Positions 32,865 to 41,075 of a stretch of DNA of 64,000 nt are shown in pieces. The notes below the pieces were generated by a model. The model worked only from the letters and a program-made list of their open reading frames with translations, ran no database searches and was not told where the DNA came from. Source of the stretch: Noviherbaspirillum sedimenti (GTDB lineage: Bacteria > Pseudomonadota > Gammaproteobacteria > Burkholderiales > Burkholderiaceae_D). Every line of letters starts with the position of its first letter. The first letter of the stretch is position 1. Location of the stretch: contig NZ_QYUQ01000002.1 of NCBI RefSeq assembly GCF_003590835.1, forward strand, positions 3,286,001 to 3,350,000. Direction: 5' to 3'. Position numbers and translations under genes: made by a program.

Positions 32865-33032
32865 ATGAACGGCAAATTCATTGTCTATGCGCTGTTGGTG
32901 GCCTTTTTCAGCATGATCGCCAGCTGGGGCAAGATGCTGTCGCCGGGCCAGGGCTCAGGCAGCTACCGCTCGGGCAGCAGCTGGAGCTCCAACGCCGGTG
33001 GCGGTTCCTGGGGCGGCGGAGGCCACAAGTGA
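32865..33032 (+). CDS. Small membrane peptide with Gly/Ser-rich tail (55 aa)
   Basis: ATG 32865 opens a 55-codon frame. It gives a basic start, one transmembrane helix (FIVYALLVAFFSMIASWG, residues 5-22) and a Gly/Ser/Trp tail ending SWGGGGHK. It lies 19 bp after the DUF4178 gene and overlaps the speD start by 4 bp (GTGA), so translational coupling is expected. Its position inside a tight operon makes it a real gene despite its size. The membrane helix plus GGGxWGGGGHK-like tail recurs in such operons, to my recollection, without known function. Confidence 0.7.
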   Translation: MNGKFIVYALLVAFFSMIASWGKMLSPGQGSGSYRSGSSWSSNAGGGSWGGGGHK

Positions 33033-33424
33033 CACCGACGGATCTGCGCCATTCGGGCACGCACCTGATCGCCGACTTGCATGGCATTGCACGCGAAAAG
33101 CTATGCGATGGCGCCGCCCTCGATCGCTTGATGCGGCAAGCGGCAGAGTCCGCCGGCGCCACCATCGTCTATAGCCATTTCCACGCCTTCGGGGCGGGCC
33201 AGGGCGTGACAGGCGTGGTGCTGCTGGCCGAATCGCACATCTCGATCCATACCTGGCCGGAAATCGGCTTTGCCGCGCTGGATATTTTCATGTGCGGCAA
33301 TGCGCAACCGCAGCGCGCGCTGGCGCTGATCGAGGCCGCGCTGACGCCGGCTTCCAGCGCGGTGCAGGAACTGCCGCGCGGCTATTCAGCAGCTAGTCCG
33401 CACTTGAGAGTTTCATCAATATAA
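33029..33424 (+). CDS. speD: S-adenosylmethionine decarboxylase proenzyme
   Basis: This is a 131-aa short-form (SpeH-type) pyruvoyl enzyme that decarboxylates S-adenosylmethionine to supply aminopropyl groups for spermidine. The self-cleavage site is in ESHISIHTWPE (between Glu68 and Ser69), giving a short beta chain and a pyruvoyl alpha chain. The catalytic Cys89 lies in DIFMCG, and HLIADLHG near the N-terminus matches the family. GTG 33029 overlaps the preceding small gene. No aminopropyltransferase is visible in the window. Its 3' end overlaps the oppositely oriented sugE gene by 32 bp. Confidence 0.92.
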   Translation: MTPTDLRHSGTHLIADLHGIAREKLCDGAALDRLMRQAAESAGATIVYSHFHAFGAGQGVTGVVLLAESHISIHTWPEIGFAALDIFMCGNAQPQRALALIEAALTPASSAVQELPRGYSAASPHLRVSSI

Positions 33425-33713
33425 GGCCGCAAACAATCAGCAGTGCGGCGCATGCGCGCATGCCGTTCAACTGTTCTCCGAGCGCCGCCACGCCGACGAC
33501 AAATGCGCCGATTGCGCCGATACCGGTCCAAACAGTGTAGGCCGTGCCCAAGGGGATGGTTCGCATCGAAATCGATAGCAAGGCAAAGCTGGCTATCATC
33601 GTGACGAGGGTAATGACCGACGGGGTAAGTCTGCTAAAGCCATTTGACTGCTTCATGAAATAAGCCCAAACGACTTCCAGTATTCCTGCTACGACCAACA
33701 TGATCCAAGCCAT
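33393..33713 (-). CDS. sugE: Small multidrug resistance/guanidinium exporter, SugE (Gdx)-like
   Basis: This is a 106-aa four-helix inner-membrane exporter. The membrane-embedded Glu lies in VAGILEVVWAYFMKQSNGF, and the SMR signature TAYTVWTGIGAIGAFVVG is of the SugE/Gdx subtype (W-T-G-I-G-A). Gdx proteins exchange guanidinium for protons; some SugE proteins also export quaternary ammonium compounds. ATG 33713 has a GGAG site. The leader on the same strand carries two ACGR-loop hairpins like a guanidine-II riboswitch, supporting a guanidine-export role. Its 3' end overlaps speD. Confidence 0.9.
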   Translation of the reverse strand: MAWIMLVVAGILEVVWAYFMKQSNGFSRLTPSVITLVTMIASFALLSISMRTIPLGTAYTVWTGIGAIGAFVVGVAALGEQLNGMRACAALLIVCGLILMKLSSAD

Positions 33714-33734
33714 TGCGGCTCTCCTTTCAAAGAG

Positions 33735-33782
33735 CCGGGCCGTCCCGGACATTCATCCCAACAAGGGGGAGGTCGTTCCTCC
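33735..33782 (-). promoter_or_regulatory. Candidate guanidine-II (mini-ykkC) riboswitch upstream of sugE
   Basis: On the minus strand two small hairpins precede sugE. The first, GGAGG-AACGA-CCTCC (33768-33782), contains ACGA in its loop. The second, CCGGG-ACGG-CCCGG (33735-33748), has an exact ACGR tetraloop. They are 19 nt apart, and the second lies about 20 nt from the start codon, just before the GGAG site. Paired ACGR hairpins ahead of sugE/emrE genes are the hallmark of the guanidine-II class. The first loop has an extra A relative to the ideal form. Confidence 0.72.
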
Positions 33783-33885
33783 GAAAGTGCACTTATGCCA
33801 ATGCAGCGTAACACAGCGCATATAGGGCAGTTCGCAGGCGGAATTATAGCCTGATCGAGCCGACTGCCGATGCATACAAGCGGAT

Positions 33886-34149
33886 TTAGCCAGGCGATCC
33901 AGGCTTGAGTGCGTCAATGTAGCCAAGTACATCGTCCTCACGGCCATCGTTGACCAGCTGGGCGGGCGTCTTGCCGTCAAATGCGGGCAATGGCGCATTC
34001 ATCCATGCACTGGCAGCGTCATCGTTCTCTGCAACTCCCCGTGCCCTGTGCATGATCGTGTAATAAGCCTGCGCTTTGCGCGACTGCGCTTGAAATCGCG
34101 TACGGAGCGCTTCAATTCCCTGGGGTGAAAGGTGTCCGTCTGTAGTCAT
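33886..34149 (-). CDS. MbcA/ParS/Xre-type antitoxin toxin-binding domain protein (DUF2384-like), stand-alone
   Basis: This is an 87-aa protein. The C-terminal half, ASAWMNAPLPAFDGKTPAQL followed by VNDGREDDVLGYIDAL, matches the toxin-binding domain of RES-Xre antitoxins (W-x-x-x-P-x-P-x-x-G-x-x-P-x-x-L). The N-terminal half is a short charged helix with no Xre helix-turn-helix. No RES-domain toxin lies next to it. It is 21 bp downstream of a small winged-helix gene on the same strand, so the two probably form one transcript. It may be a remnant, an orphan regulator, or part of an unrecognised pair. Confidence 0.66.
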   Translation of the reverse strand: MTTDGHLSPQGIEALRTRFQAQSRKAQAYYTIMHRARGVAENDDAASAWMNAPLPAFDGKTPAQLVNDGREDDVLGYIDALKPGSPG

Positions 34150-34170
34150 GATTTACCTCGCTTAAGTTTC

Positions 34171-34428
34171 TCATTTGGGCGAGAGGTTCAGGGAGATACT
34201 TTGTTCCAGAGTTCCTTCCAAGTAGTCATGTCCTTGGTTGGTTAAGCGCCAAACGCCATTTTTTGATTCTTGCACCAATCCTCTGTCTTGAAGAAGATTA
34301 AGATGGTGGTGAACAACTGGTAGTTCCATGTTCAATCGCTGAACAATACTACTGGTTCCGATCAATGGATCAGGAGATTGTAGAAACTGGCCCAAAATAG
34401 CTTCCATCAACATTGGGTCTCGCTTCAT
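34171..34428 (-). CDS. Small winged-helix protein (DUF2513-like)
   Basis: This is an 85-aa protein starting MKRDPMLMEAILGQFLQSPD and continuing with a wing-helix pattern (VVHHHLNLLQDRGLVQ, then VWRLTNQGHDYLE). It resembles the DUF2513/YjcQ type of small DNA-binding-like proteins often found in mobile DNA. The region is visibly AT-richer than flanking genes, suggesting acquisition. It is followed after 21 bp by the MbcA/ParS-type gene. Target and role are unknown. Confidence 0.66.
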   Translation of the reverse strand: MKRDPMLMEAILGQFLQSPDPLIGTSSIVQRLNMELPVVHHHLNLLQDRGLVQESKNGVWRLTNQGHDYLEGTLEQSISLNLSPK

Positions 34429-34557
34429 GGTTTCCTCAATAGCAAAAAGTACTATCTTAGCTGAATTTAAACTGCGCGCCGGCAGAAACCGGCCAGAGCC
34501 GGTCGGCCAGCCCTCCCATCAGATCTGAGCAGGAGAAAACATGCGGGACACGCTCCC

Positions 34558-35055
34558 TCAACTTGAGGATGGGATTTGGCCCAGCCGTGCCGCCTCTATC
34601 GCGGCGATGTCGATCTTTTTCATGGTCATCATCGCGTCGAATGCGCGCTTGGCCGCCGCGCGATCGGGGTTGAATACCGCCGCGGTGAGGGCGCGCGGGG
34701 TGATCTGCCATGACAATCCCCACCGGTCCTTGCACCAGCCGCATTCACTTTCCTGGCCGCCATTGCTGACGATCGCGTTCCACAATCGGTCGGTTTCCGC
34801 CTGGTCGTCCGTCGCGATTTGAAAAGAGAAGGCCTCGTTGTGTTTGAAATGCGGGCCGCCGTTTAGCCCGAGGCAGGGAATGCCGACGACGGTGAACTCG
34901 ACCGTCAGGATATCGCCTTGCTTGCCGTCGGGATAGTCGCCCGGTGCGCGATGGACGGCGTCGACAGAGCTGTCGGGGAATGTTTCGGCATAGAAGTTTG
35001 CGGCGTCTAGGGCATCACCTTCGTACCACAAACAGATTGTGTTCTTGCTGGTCAT
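34558..35055 (-). CDS. VOC family protein (PhnB/3-demethylubiquinone-like)
   Basis: This is a 165-aa protein of the vicinal-oxygen-chelate fold (PhnB group). It shows ICLWYEGDALDAANFYAETF at the start, GDILTVEFTVVGIPCLGLNG in the middle and a C-terminal CKDRWGLSWQITPRAL segment. Such PhnB-like proteins are common accessory genes without assigned reaction; some relatives act in resistance or ring-modification chemistry. ATG 35055 is chosen because the extra N-terminal residues from 35100 are not conserved. Confidence 0.84.
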   Translation of the reverse strand: MTSKNTICLWYEGDALDAANFYAETFPDSSVDAVHRAPGDYPDGKQGDILTVEFTVVGIPCLGLNGGPHFKHNEAFSFQIATDDQAETDRLWNAIVSNGGQESECGWCKDRWGLSWQITPRALTAAVFNPDRAAAKRAFDAMMTMKKIDIAAIEAARLGQIPSSS

Positions 35056-35541
35056 TACGTTTCTCCTGAAGAGTTGAGTACCAGCATCAGCCACTTTCAA
35101 AACAACGCCAATGGCTCACATCGCGGGACCTGGGTCTGTTGGATGAGACTGATGCCGTTGTCGGGATGCTCCAATGTCGCACACTCTCGCCGCGGGCGCA
35201 GGCTCGTCAAAGGGAGCCCGCTTGTCGCGAAAAGTTTCAATTCGACCCTCGAATCTGATGCATTGCGTTTTGCTTGTCGAAACTGGCAGTGACGCATGCG
35301 GCGAAATCGGGATTGGCAAGACGAGTCATAGCACCTCCGGTTGTTTATATATTGGCAAACTTGGTTGCTCATTCTGACATAACGAAACCTGCATAAAAAT
35401 CGCGCTTTAATTATTTTGGTCCGCCTGATGAAACGTTGGTTCATTTTTCTTGAACTTCAAAATCTCCATTGCTATGCTGATTTTTCAGAAATAAAGCCAG
35501 CCCGATAAGGGCATCCGATAAATGAGGCTAGGAGTCAAAAA
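35056..35541. other. Intergenic region without a convincing gene
   Basis: About 490 bp lie between the VOC gene and the binding-protein gene. Overlapping short frames exist on both strands (for example minus 35097-35444 and plus 35174-35377), but none has a ribosome-binding site, domain or codon bias that I recognise. The last ~150 bp become AT-rich (TTTATATATTGG, AATTATTTTGG), consistent with the promoter of the downstream catabolic cluster. A degraded gene cannot be excluded. Confidence 0.5.
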
Positions 35542-36747
35542 ATGAAAACATTGAAATTCGCAACAGTTGCTTTAACGGTGGGATTGGCATCCGCAGTCGC
35601 CGGCGCCGTGAATGCGCAAGAAGCACCATTTCGCATCGGGGTTTCCAATGACCAGTCAGGTCCATATGCAGACCAGGGCGGGCTAGGTTCCGTGCTTGCA
35701 GCCAAAATGGCGGCTGAAGATTTCGGTGGGAAAGTGTTGGGCAGAAAAATTGAGATTCTTGCCGCCGACAATATGAACAAGCCAGACATCGCAAGCACAG
35801 TCGCCCGCAAATGGTTCGACGTAGATGGCGTCAGTGCGATCACCGATGGCGGTTCCAGCGCATCGGGCCTTGCGGCGCAAAGCGTTGCGGCAGAAAAGAA
35901 AAAAATCACCTTGATTACCGCCGGCACTGCCCCTGATTTCAGCGGCAAGCGCTGTTCTCCATATGGAACACAATGGGCGACGAGTTCATATGCACTGGCG
36001 AATACCGTGGTCAAGGACCTGGTCCAGGCTGGCAATAAAAAGTGGTACTTCCTGACCACTGACTTTGTATTTGGCCACGCGCTGGAGAATGAAACGACCA
36101 AAGCGATCAAGGGTGCAGGAGGCACCGTCCTTGGCAGTGCAAAACATCCTATCAATTCTTCGGATTTTGCGTCGTATCTCTTGCAGGCGCAAAGCGCCAA
36201 ACCGGACGTGGTTGCAGTGGCCGCCGGTGGCGCCGACATGATCATGGCAGTCAAGCAAGCGAAGGAATTCGGCTTGAAGTCCAAACTGGTTGCACTGTAT
36301 GTCAGTCAGCCGGAAGTCGACGCAATGGGCTTGGAGTCAGCCCAGGGTCTGCAATTCGGGACGCCCTTCTATTGGAACTTGAATGATGTAACGCGCACAT
36401 GGGCACGCCGCTTTCAGGATCGCCACAAAAAAATGCCAAGCATGATTCATGCGAACACCTATGCAGCGGTGACCCATTATCTCAAGGCAGTTCAGGCAGC
36501 CGGTAAAGATGATGCAGAACTGGTTTCCGCAAAGATGCGTGAAATGCCGATTGGTAAAAACGCATTGATCCAAAACGCTTTCATCATGCCGAACGGACGC
36601 GTTGTGATGGATATGCATGTGGCGCAGGTCAAGAGCCCGAAAGACTCGAAATTCCGCGGTGATTCGTTCGATATCGTTGCCACTTTGCCGGGGAAACAAG
36701 TCTTTGAGCCGATTGAAGTGACGGACTGCCCCCTGGTCAAGAAATAA
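35542..36747 (+). CDS. Branched-chain amino-acid-type periplasmic substrate-binding protein
   Basis: This is a 401-aa LivJ/K-like type I periplasmic binding protein. A signal peptide (MKTLKFATVALTVGLASAVAG, cleavage near VNA-QE) precedes FRIGVSNDQSGPYADQGG, the usual first strand and ligand loop. GGSSASGLAAQSVAAEK and YFLTTDFVFGHALENE follow. It binds its ligand in the periplasm for a LivHMGF-type permease. No permease is adjacent; the Liv operon at the left edge of this window or another one could accept it. An AGGAG site precedes ATG 35542. It heads the catabolic cluster, so its ligand is probably the pathway substrate, and aromatic or organic acids and nitriles are possible. Confidence 0.9.
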   Translation: MKTLKFATVALTVGLASAVAGAVNAQEAPFRIGVSNDQSGPYADQGGLGSVLAAKMAAEDFGGKVLGRKIEILAADNMNKPDIASTVARKWFDVDGVSAITDGGSSASGLAAQSVAAEKKKITLITAGTAPDFSGKRCSPYGTQWATSSYALANTVVKDLVQAGNKKWYFLTTDFVFGHALENETTKAIKGAGGTVLGSAKHPINSSDFASYLLQAQSAKPDVVAVAAGGADMIMAVKQAKEFGLKSKLVALYVSQPEVDAMGLESAQGLQFGTPFYWNLNDVTRTWARRFQDRHKKMPSMIHANTYAAVTHYLKAVQAAGKDDAELVSAKMREMPIGKNALIQNAFIMPNGRVVMDMHVAQVKSPKDSKFRGDSFDIVATLPGKQVFEPIEVTDCPLVKK

Positions 36748-36858
36748 GGGCCTCGCGGATCGGGCAGCCATTATCGTGGCGAGGCGGGCAAGTCCTCGTC
36801 ACGAATGGCTGCAACGAAAATCCACAAATTTGACATTTCAGGTAATGACGAGGAAAAG

Positions 36859-37236
36859 ATGAAGAAAAGTTACTTTATTCGAATGGAGGATGTAACGCCC
36901 TATCATCCAGCTAACCATCACGGGACTAGCAATTACCGTCTTATTTCAGAGGAAACTGTCGGCGCCAAGCATTTGGAAATGCTGATCGGGGTGATTGAAA
37001 AAAACCAGGGTGCGCTGCCCCATGCGCATCCGGATATTGAGCAAGTATGCTACCTGCTCGAAGGAACTGCCACCGCCGAGGTGAATGGCGAACGCCGGAA
37101 TATGGTTCCTGGTGATTGTTGCTTCTTCCCCGCCGGTGTGCCGCACGTCTTCACGGCGACCAGCGACGAACCGGTCAAACTAATGGTTATTTATTCGCCG
37201 CCATATGGCGAAGACCCTTCCAAGGTCATCCGTTGA
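36859..37236 (+). CDS. Cupin domain protein
   Basis: This is a 125-aa single-domain cupin. Metal-site motif 1 is PHAHPDIEQVCYLLEG (His-His-Glu), and motif 2 is PGDCCFFPAGVPHVF with the second His. ATG 36859 has a GAGGA site 6 nt upstream; an earlier ATG at 36805 would add 18 residues without a site. Single cupins can be isomerases, dioxygenases or regulators of small molecules, and the reaction cannot be told. It lies in the run of catabolic genes between the binding protein and the nitrilase. Confidence 0.85.
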   Translation: MKKSYFIRMEDVTPYHPANHHGTSNYRLISEETVGAKHLEMLIGVIEKNQGALPHAHPDIEQVCYLLEGTATAEVNGERRNMVPGDCCFFPAGVPHVFTATSDEPVKLMVIYSPPYGEDPSKVIR

Positions 37237-37276
37237 TGTATCGCGTGAGACATAAAACCAGAAAGATTTAAATACC

Positions 37277-38362
37277 ATGAAATCGAATCGCTATCCAAAA
37301 TTTACGGCGGCCGCTGTACAAGCCGCGCCGATCTTCCTCGATGCGCAAGCAACGACCGAAAAAGCGTGTGCGCTGATCCGCAAGGCGGCAGGGGAAGGCG
37401 CCACGTTCATTGCATTCCCCGAAGTCTTTATCGCTGGGTATGCTTACTGGAACTGGATCATGAGTCCGCTGGAAGGCAGTGCCTGGTTCAAGCGGTTTTA
37501 TCTTGCCGCAATCGACGTCCCCGGGCCGGAAGTGCAAGCATTGCAGCGCACGGCCGAAGCGTGCGGGGTGACGGTGGTAATTGGCGTCAATGAGCGCAGC
37601 CCGGTGAGCATGGGCACGATTTACAACACGAACCTGATCATCGGTCCTGATGGCAAGTTGTTGGGGCGCCACCGCAAGACCGTCCCCACGTTCGCCGAAA
37701 AACTGACCTGGGGCTATGGAGACGGCAGTTCCATTCGCACCTACGATACCCCCGTTGGCAAGGTGGGGACCCTGGCGTGCGGAGAAAACACGAATACCTT
37801 GGCAAGATTCGCGCTGCTGGCCCAAGGCGAACAAGTCCACGTAGCCAACTACATCGCCTATCCCTTTAGAAAGAGCTACGACATTATCGAACCCATTAAA
37901 ATTCGGGCCGCCGCACACTCGCTCGAAGGAAAAGTGTTTACCGTCGTTTCATCCTCGGCAATGTCGCAGGAAATTCTCGATCTCCTGGGCACGACCCCGG
38001 AACGCCTCGAGCTTTTGTCGGGGGCGCCGAACGCATTCTCGGGCATCTTCGGGCCAGACGGTCTGCTTGTTTCGCCGCCGCTGATCGACGAAGAAGGAAT
38101 CGTTTACGGCGAGATCGACCTGGAAAAAGGCTTCGAGCCAAAGCAGTTCCACGACATCCTTGGGCATTACAATCGATTTGATATCTTTGAACTGCGCCTT
38201 CATCAGCGCTCTTTGTCCCCCCTGGTCATTGTGGACCAGGCCATGCCAACCGAGCCGAATCCAATTTCATCGCCGGACTTGCTGTCATCCGCATCTCCAG
38301 ATCGTGCGGCAGTGGGCGAGCGCACAGGGAGCGCCATTTTCACGCTCAAGTCCTCGTCATGA
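37277..38362 (+). CDS. Nitrilase/carbon-nitrogen hydrolase
   Basis: This is a 361-aa cytoplasmic enzyme of the nitrilase branch. The catalytic triad is visible: Glu49 in FPEVF, Lys134 in HRKTVPT and Cys168 in ACGENTN. Length and the AFPEVFIAGYAYWNW segment fit true nitrilases (about 330-370 aa, filament-forming) better than amidases or Nit/Fhit homologues. It converts a nitrile directly to a carboxylic acid and ammonia. The gene lies 40 bp after the cupin and 40 bp before the aldehyde dehydrogenase, suggesting one operon whose product acid feeds the CoA-transferase downstream (inference). The C-terminal ~45 residues are low-complexity Ser/Pro. Confidence 0.88.
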   Translation: MKSNRYPKFTAAAVQAAPIFLDAQATTEKACALIRKAAGEGATFIAFPEVFIAGYAYWNWIMSPLEGSAWFKRFYLAAIDVPGPEVQALQRTAEACGVTVVIGVNERSPVSMGTIYNTNLIIGPDGKLLGRHRKTVPTFAEKLTWGYGDGSSIRTYDTPVGKVGTLACGENTNTLARFALLAQGEQVHVANYIAYPFRKSYDIIEPIKIRAAAHSLEGKVFTVVSSSAMSQEILDLLGTTPERLELLSGAPNAFSGIFGPDGLLVSPPLIDEEGIVYGEIDLEKGFEPKQFHDILGHYNRFDIFELRLHQRSLSPLVIVDQAMPTEPNPISSPDLLSSASPDRAAVGERTGSAIFTLKSSS

Positions 38363-38402
38363 GTGCCCTGAATATTCGGCCTACTAATTTGGAATAGATA
38401 TC

Positions 38403-39842
38403 ATGCAATCTGGAATTTTAATCAATGGACAATGGCAAGCGCGCAGCAATGGCGTTCCCGATATCAATCCGTCCGATACACGCGATGTGATTGAAGAATA
38501 TTCCTGGGCGAGCGCGCAAGATGCCAAGGCCGCCGCCGAAGCTGCGCGGGAAGCCCTGCCCGGCTGGGCGGCGGTATTGCCGGAAGCACGCGCACTGCCG
38601 CTGCGACGGATCGGAGATGAATTACTGGCGCGCGCGGAGGAACTGGCGCAGGTGATGGCTCGCGAACAGGGCAAGACCGTGCGTGAAGCCCTGGCTGAAG
38701 TGCGGCGTAGCGGCGAGACGTTTCATTATTTTGCCGGTGAAACTGTACGCAATCACGGCATATTTACCCAGGGCTTGCGCAGCGGCTTCAATATCTGCGT
38801 CAGCCGGGAACCGGTAGGTGCGATCGCCGTTATCACGCCATGGAATCTTCCCATGTCGATCCCGGCCTGGAAGATCGCTCCCGCACTCGCCTACGGTAAC
38901 ACTGTCGTGTACAAGCCAAGCGAGCTGACGCCGGGATGTGCATGGGCGCTGGCAGACATCATTCACCGCTCCGGCCTGCCTGCCGGTGTGTTCAATATGG
39001 TCATGGGAAATGGCCGCGAGCTTGGCAAGCCTTTGATCGATCTGACTGATGCCGTCACGTTTACCGGTTCCAATCCAACAGGTGTGGCAATTGTGAGTGC
39101 GGCGGCCGGCCAGATGAAAAAAGTCCAGGCAGAGTTGGGCGGCAAAAGCGGCCTGGTGATCGACCGCACCGCAAACATGGACTTGGCCGTGGAAGTGGCT
39201 TTTCAAGGCGCCTATTATGGGACAGGACAGCGATGCACGGCGTCCAGCCGGATCATCGTTCTGGAAAGCGTTCGTGAAGAATTTACCGAACGCCTGCTCA
39301 AGCGCATGAAAAGCAGCCGCGTCGGCCATGCGCTTGATGCTGCAACCGAAATCGGCCCGGTGGTCGATGAGCGGCAGCTTGCCAAGGATTGCGAATACAT
39401 CGATATCGCGCGCAACGAAGGCGCAGAGTTGCTCTCCGGCGGGGAGCGCATCGAACTCACAACGCCCGGCTACTATTTGCAGCCAGCGCTTTTCCTGACC
39501 AAGAGTAACGACTTGCGGATCAACAAAGAGGAAGTCTTTGGCCCGGTTGCAACGGTTACTACTGCTCATGATCTGGAAGAAGCCATTGCAATGGCCAATG
39601 ACGTCCATTTCGCGCTATCGAGCGGCATTGTGACCAACGATTTGATCGCAGCAGAAGAATTCCGCCGCAAATCAAAAGCCGCCATGGTTACCATCAACGC
39701 ACCCACTGCCGGCCTGGATTTCCACGTGCCATTCGGAGGCCGTTCGCCGTCGGGTTATGGAAGCCGGGAGCAAGGATTGGCGGCACAAGAGTTTTACACG
39801 GAATACAAGAGCAGCTACACCAACGTTTCCGGTCGCCTCTAA
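38403..39842 (+). CDS. NAD(P)-dependent aldehyde dehydrogenase (succinate/glutarate-semialdehyde type)
   Basis: This is a 479-aa ALDH. The Rossmann segment includes ITPWNLPMSIPAWKIAPALA and FTGSNPTGVAI. The general-base Glu is in AELGGKSGLVI (about 247), and the nucleophile Cys is in GTGQRCTASSRI (about 281). The C-terminal NAPTAGLDFHVPFGGRSPSG fits the branch that includes succinate- and alpha-ketoglutarate-semialdehyde dehydrogenases. It would oxidise an aldehyde intermediate to an acid, using NAD+ or NADP+. It is the third enzyme gene of the cluster. Confidence 0.9.
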   Translation: MQSGILINGQWQARSNGVPDINPSDTRDVIEEYSWASAQDAKAAAEAAREALPGWAAVLPEARALPLRRIGDELLARAEELAQVMAREQGKTVREALAEVRRSGETFHYFAGETVRNHGIFTQGLRSGFNICVSREPVGAIAVITPWNLPMSIPAWKIAPALAYGNTVVYKPSELTPGCAWALADIIHRSGLPAGVFNMVMGNGRELGKPLIDLTDAVTFTGSNPTGVAIVSAAAGQMKKVQAELGGKSGLVIDRTANMDLAVEVAFQGAYYGTGQRCTASSRIIVLESVREEFTERLLKRMKSSRVGHALDAATEIGPVVDERQLAKDCEYIDIARNEGAELLSGGERIELTTPGYYLQPALFLTKSNDLRINKEEVFGPVATVTTAHDLEEAIAMANDVHFALSSGIVTNDLIAAEEFRRKSKAAMVTINAPTAGLDFHVPFGGRSPSGYGSREQGLAAQEFYTEYKSSYTNVSGRL

Positions 39843-39871
39843 GGTCGCCACTAAAGCAAAAAGGAGCAGCT

Positions 39872-41032
39872 ATGGCCGGACCTTTAGCCGGAATTACCGT
39901 TCTAGACCTAAGCTCAGTCATTGCGGGGCCGTATGCCACGCAAATACTTGGCGATATGGGAGCGGATGTCATCAAGGTCGAGCCGCCCCAGGGCGACATC
40001 ATGCGCGCTGCCGGACCGGCGCGAAATGCAGGCATGGGCGCCGCTTACCTGAACTGCAATCGCAACAAGCGCAGCATTACGCTGAATCTGAAATCCCCGG
40101 AAGACCGGGCGCGCCTCCTGGAGATGGTGCGCGAGGCGGATGTGTTCATCCATAACATGCGCGCTGCTGCGTGCGCGCGCCTGGGCTTGAGCCACGAAGA
40201 GCTGTTGGCCATCAATCCTCGTCTTGTATATTGCGCGATCGTCGGCTATGGCCAGGATGGCCCCTATCGAGACCGGCCTGCCTACGACGACATCATCCAG
40301 GCCGCTTCCGGATGGGCTGGCCTGGAACAGGATTCAGGAGCCGCGCCGCGTTATGCGCCAACGATCGTTGCCGACAAGACGACGTCACTTTATGCCGTCA
40401 GCGCGGTAAATGCCGCACTGTTTCACCGCGAGCGCAGCGGGGCCGGCCAATACGTGGAAGTGCCGATGTTCGAGGTGATGGCATCCTACCTTCTGGTTGA
40501 ACAGATGGGCGGCATGACTTTCTCGCCGCCGCTGGGGCCGCCTGGATATTCACGTCTTCAGTCAAAGCACAGACGCCCCTACAAGACCATGGACGGGTAC
40601 ATCAGCGTCATGCCTTACAACGGCGAACATTGGGTGCGTTTCTTCACCGAAGCCGGCAAGCTCGACATGGCTGGGGACCCGCGCCTTGCATCGTCCGCAC
40701 AGCGCGCCGCCATCATCGATGAACTGTATGAAAAACTCGGCGAGACGCTGCTGGAGCGCTCAACCGAAGCATGGATGAGCATACTGCGTTCCGCAGACAT
40801 TCCCTGTTCCGAGGTGAATACAGTTGCTTCATTGCTGAATGATCGGCACCTCAAGGCAGTGAATTTTTTTGTGTCGATCGAACATCCGTCGGAGGGAAAA
40901 ATCCTGGCGACGAAGCCACCGATTCGCTTTTCGAAAACGCCCTGTACGATCAGCCGGCCAAGTCCAAGCCTGCGCGCGGCGGAGGCCTCGTTGGATGCGC
41001 GCGTGCCGGCTGACTTTGGAAATGTCTTGTAG
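39872..41032 (+). CDS. Class III (CaiB/BaiF, formyl-CoA transferase-like) CoA-transferase
   Basis: This is a 386-aa family III CoA-transferase. The N-terminal GITVLDLSSVIAGPYATQIL and GADVIKVEPPQGD are diagnostic. The catalytic Asp is most likely Asp168 in IVADKTTSLYA, aligning with Asp169 of formyl-CoA transferase. It moves CoA from a donor such as succinyl-CoA or acetyl-CoA to a carboxylate. AGGAGC precedes ATG 39872. With a MaoC hydratase and CitE-like lyase in the same cluster, a mesaconate/itaconate/citramalate-like activation step is plausible (inference). Confidence 0.9.
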   Translation: MAGPLAGITVLDLSSVIAGPYATQILGDMGADVIKVEPPQGDIMRAAGPARNAGMGAAYLNCNRNKRSITLNLKSPEDRARLLEMVREADVFIHNMRAAACARLGLSHEELLAINPRLVYCAIVGYGQDGPYRDRPAYDDIIQAASGWAGLEQDSGAAPRYAPTIVADKTTSLYAVSAVNAALFHRERSGAGQYVEVPMFEVMASYLLVEQMGGMTFSPPLGPPGYSRLQSKHRRPYKTMDGYISVMPYNGEHWVRFFTEAGKLDMAGDPRLASSAQRAAIIDELYEKLGETLLERSTEAWMSILRSADIPCSEVNTVASLLNDRHLKAVNFFVSIEHPSEGKILATKPPIRFSKTPCTISRPSPSLRAAEASLDARVPADFGNVL

Positions 41033-41075
41033 GTTATTCTGTTACGCGAATTCATTCCGATAAGGCGACTCCCCC

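Noticed and set aside
33000..35100. RES-domain toxin partner for the MbcA/ParS-type protein
   Set aside because: All frames near the gene were inspected; neighbours are SugE, a winged-helix protein and a VOC protein, none RES-like.
35074..35444. Several overlapping short frames on both strands
   Set aside because: None has a ribosome-binding site, recognisable domain or coding bias, and the frames contradict one another.
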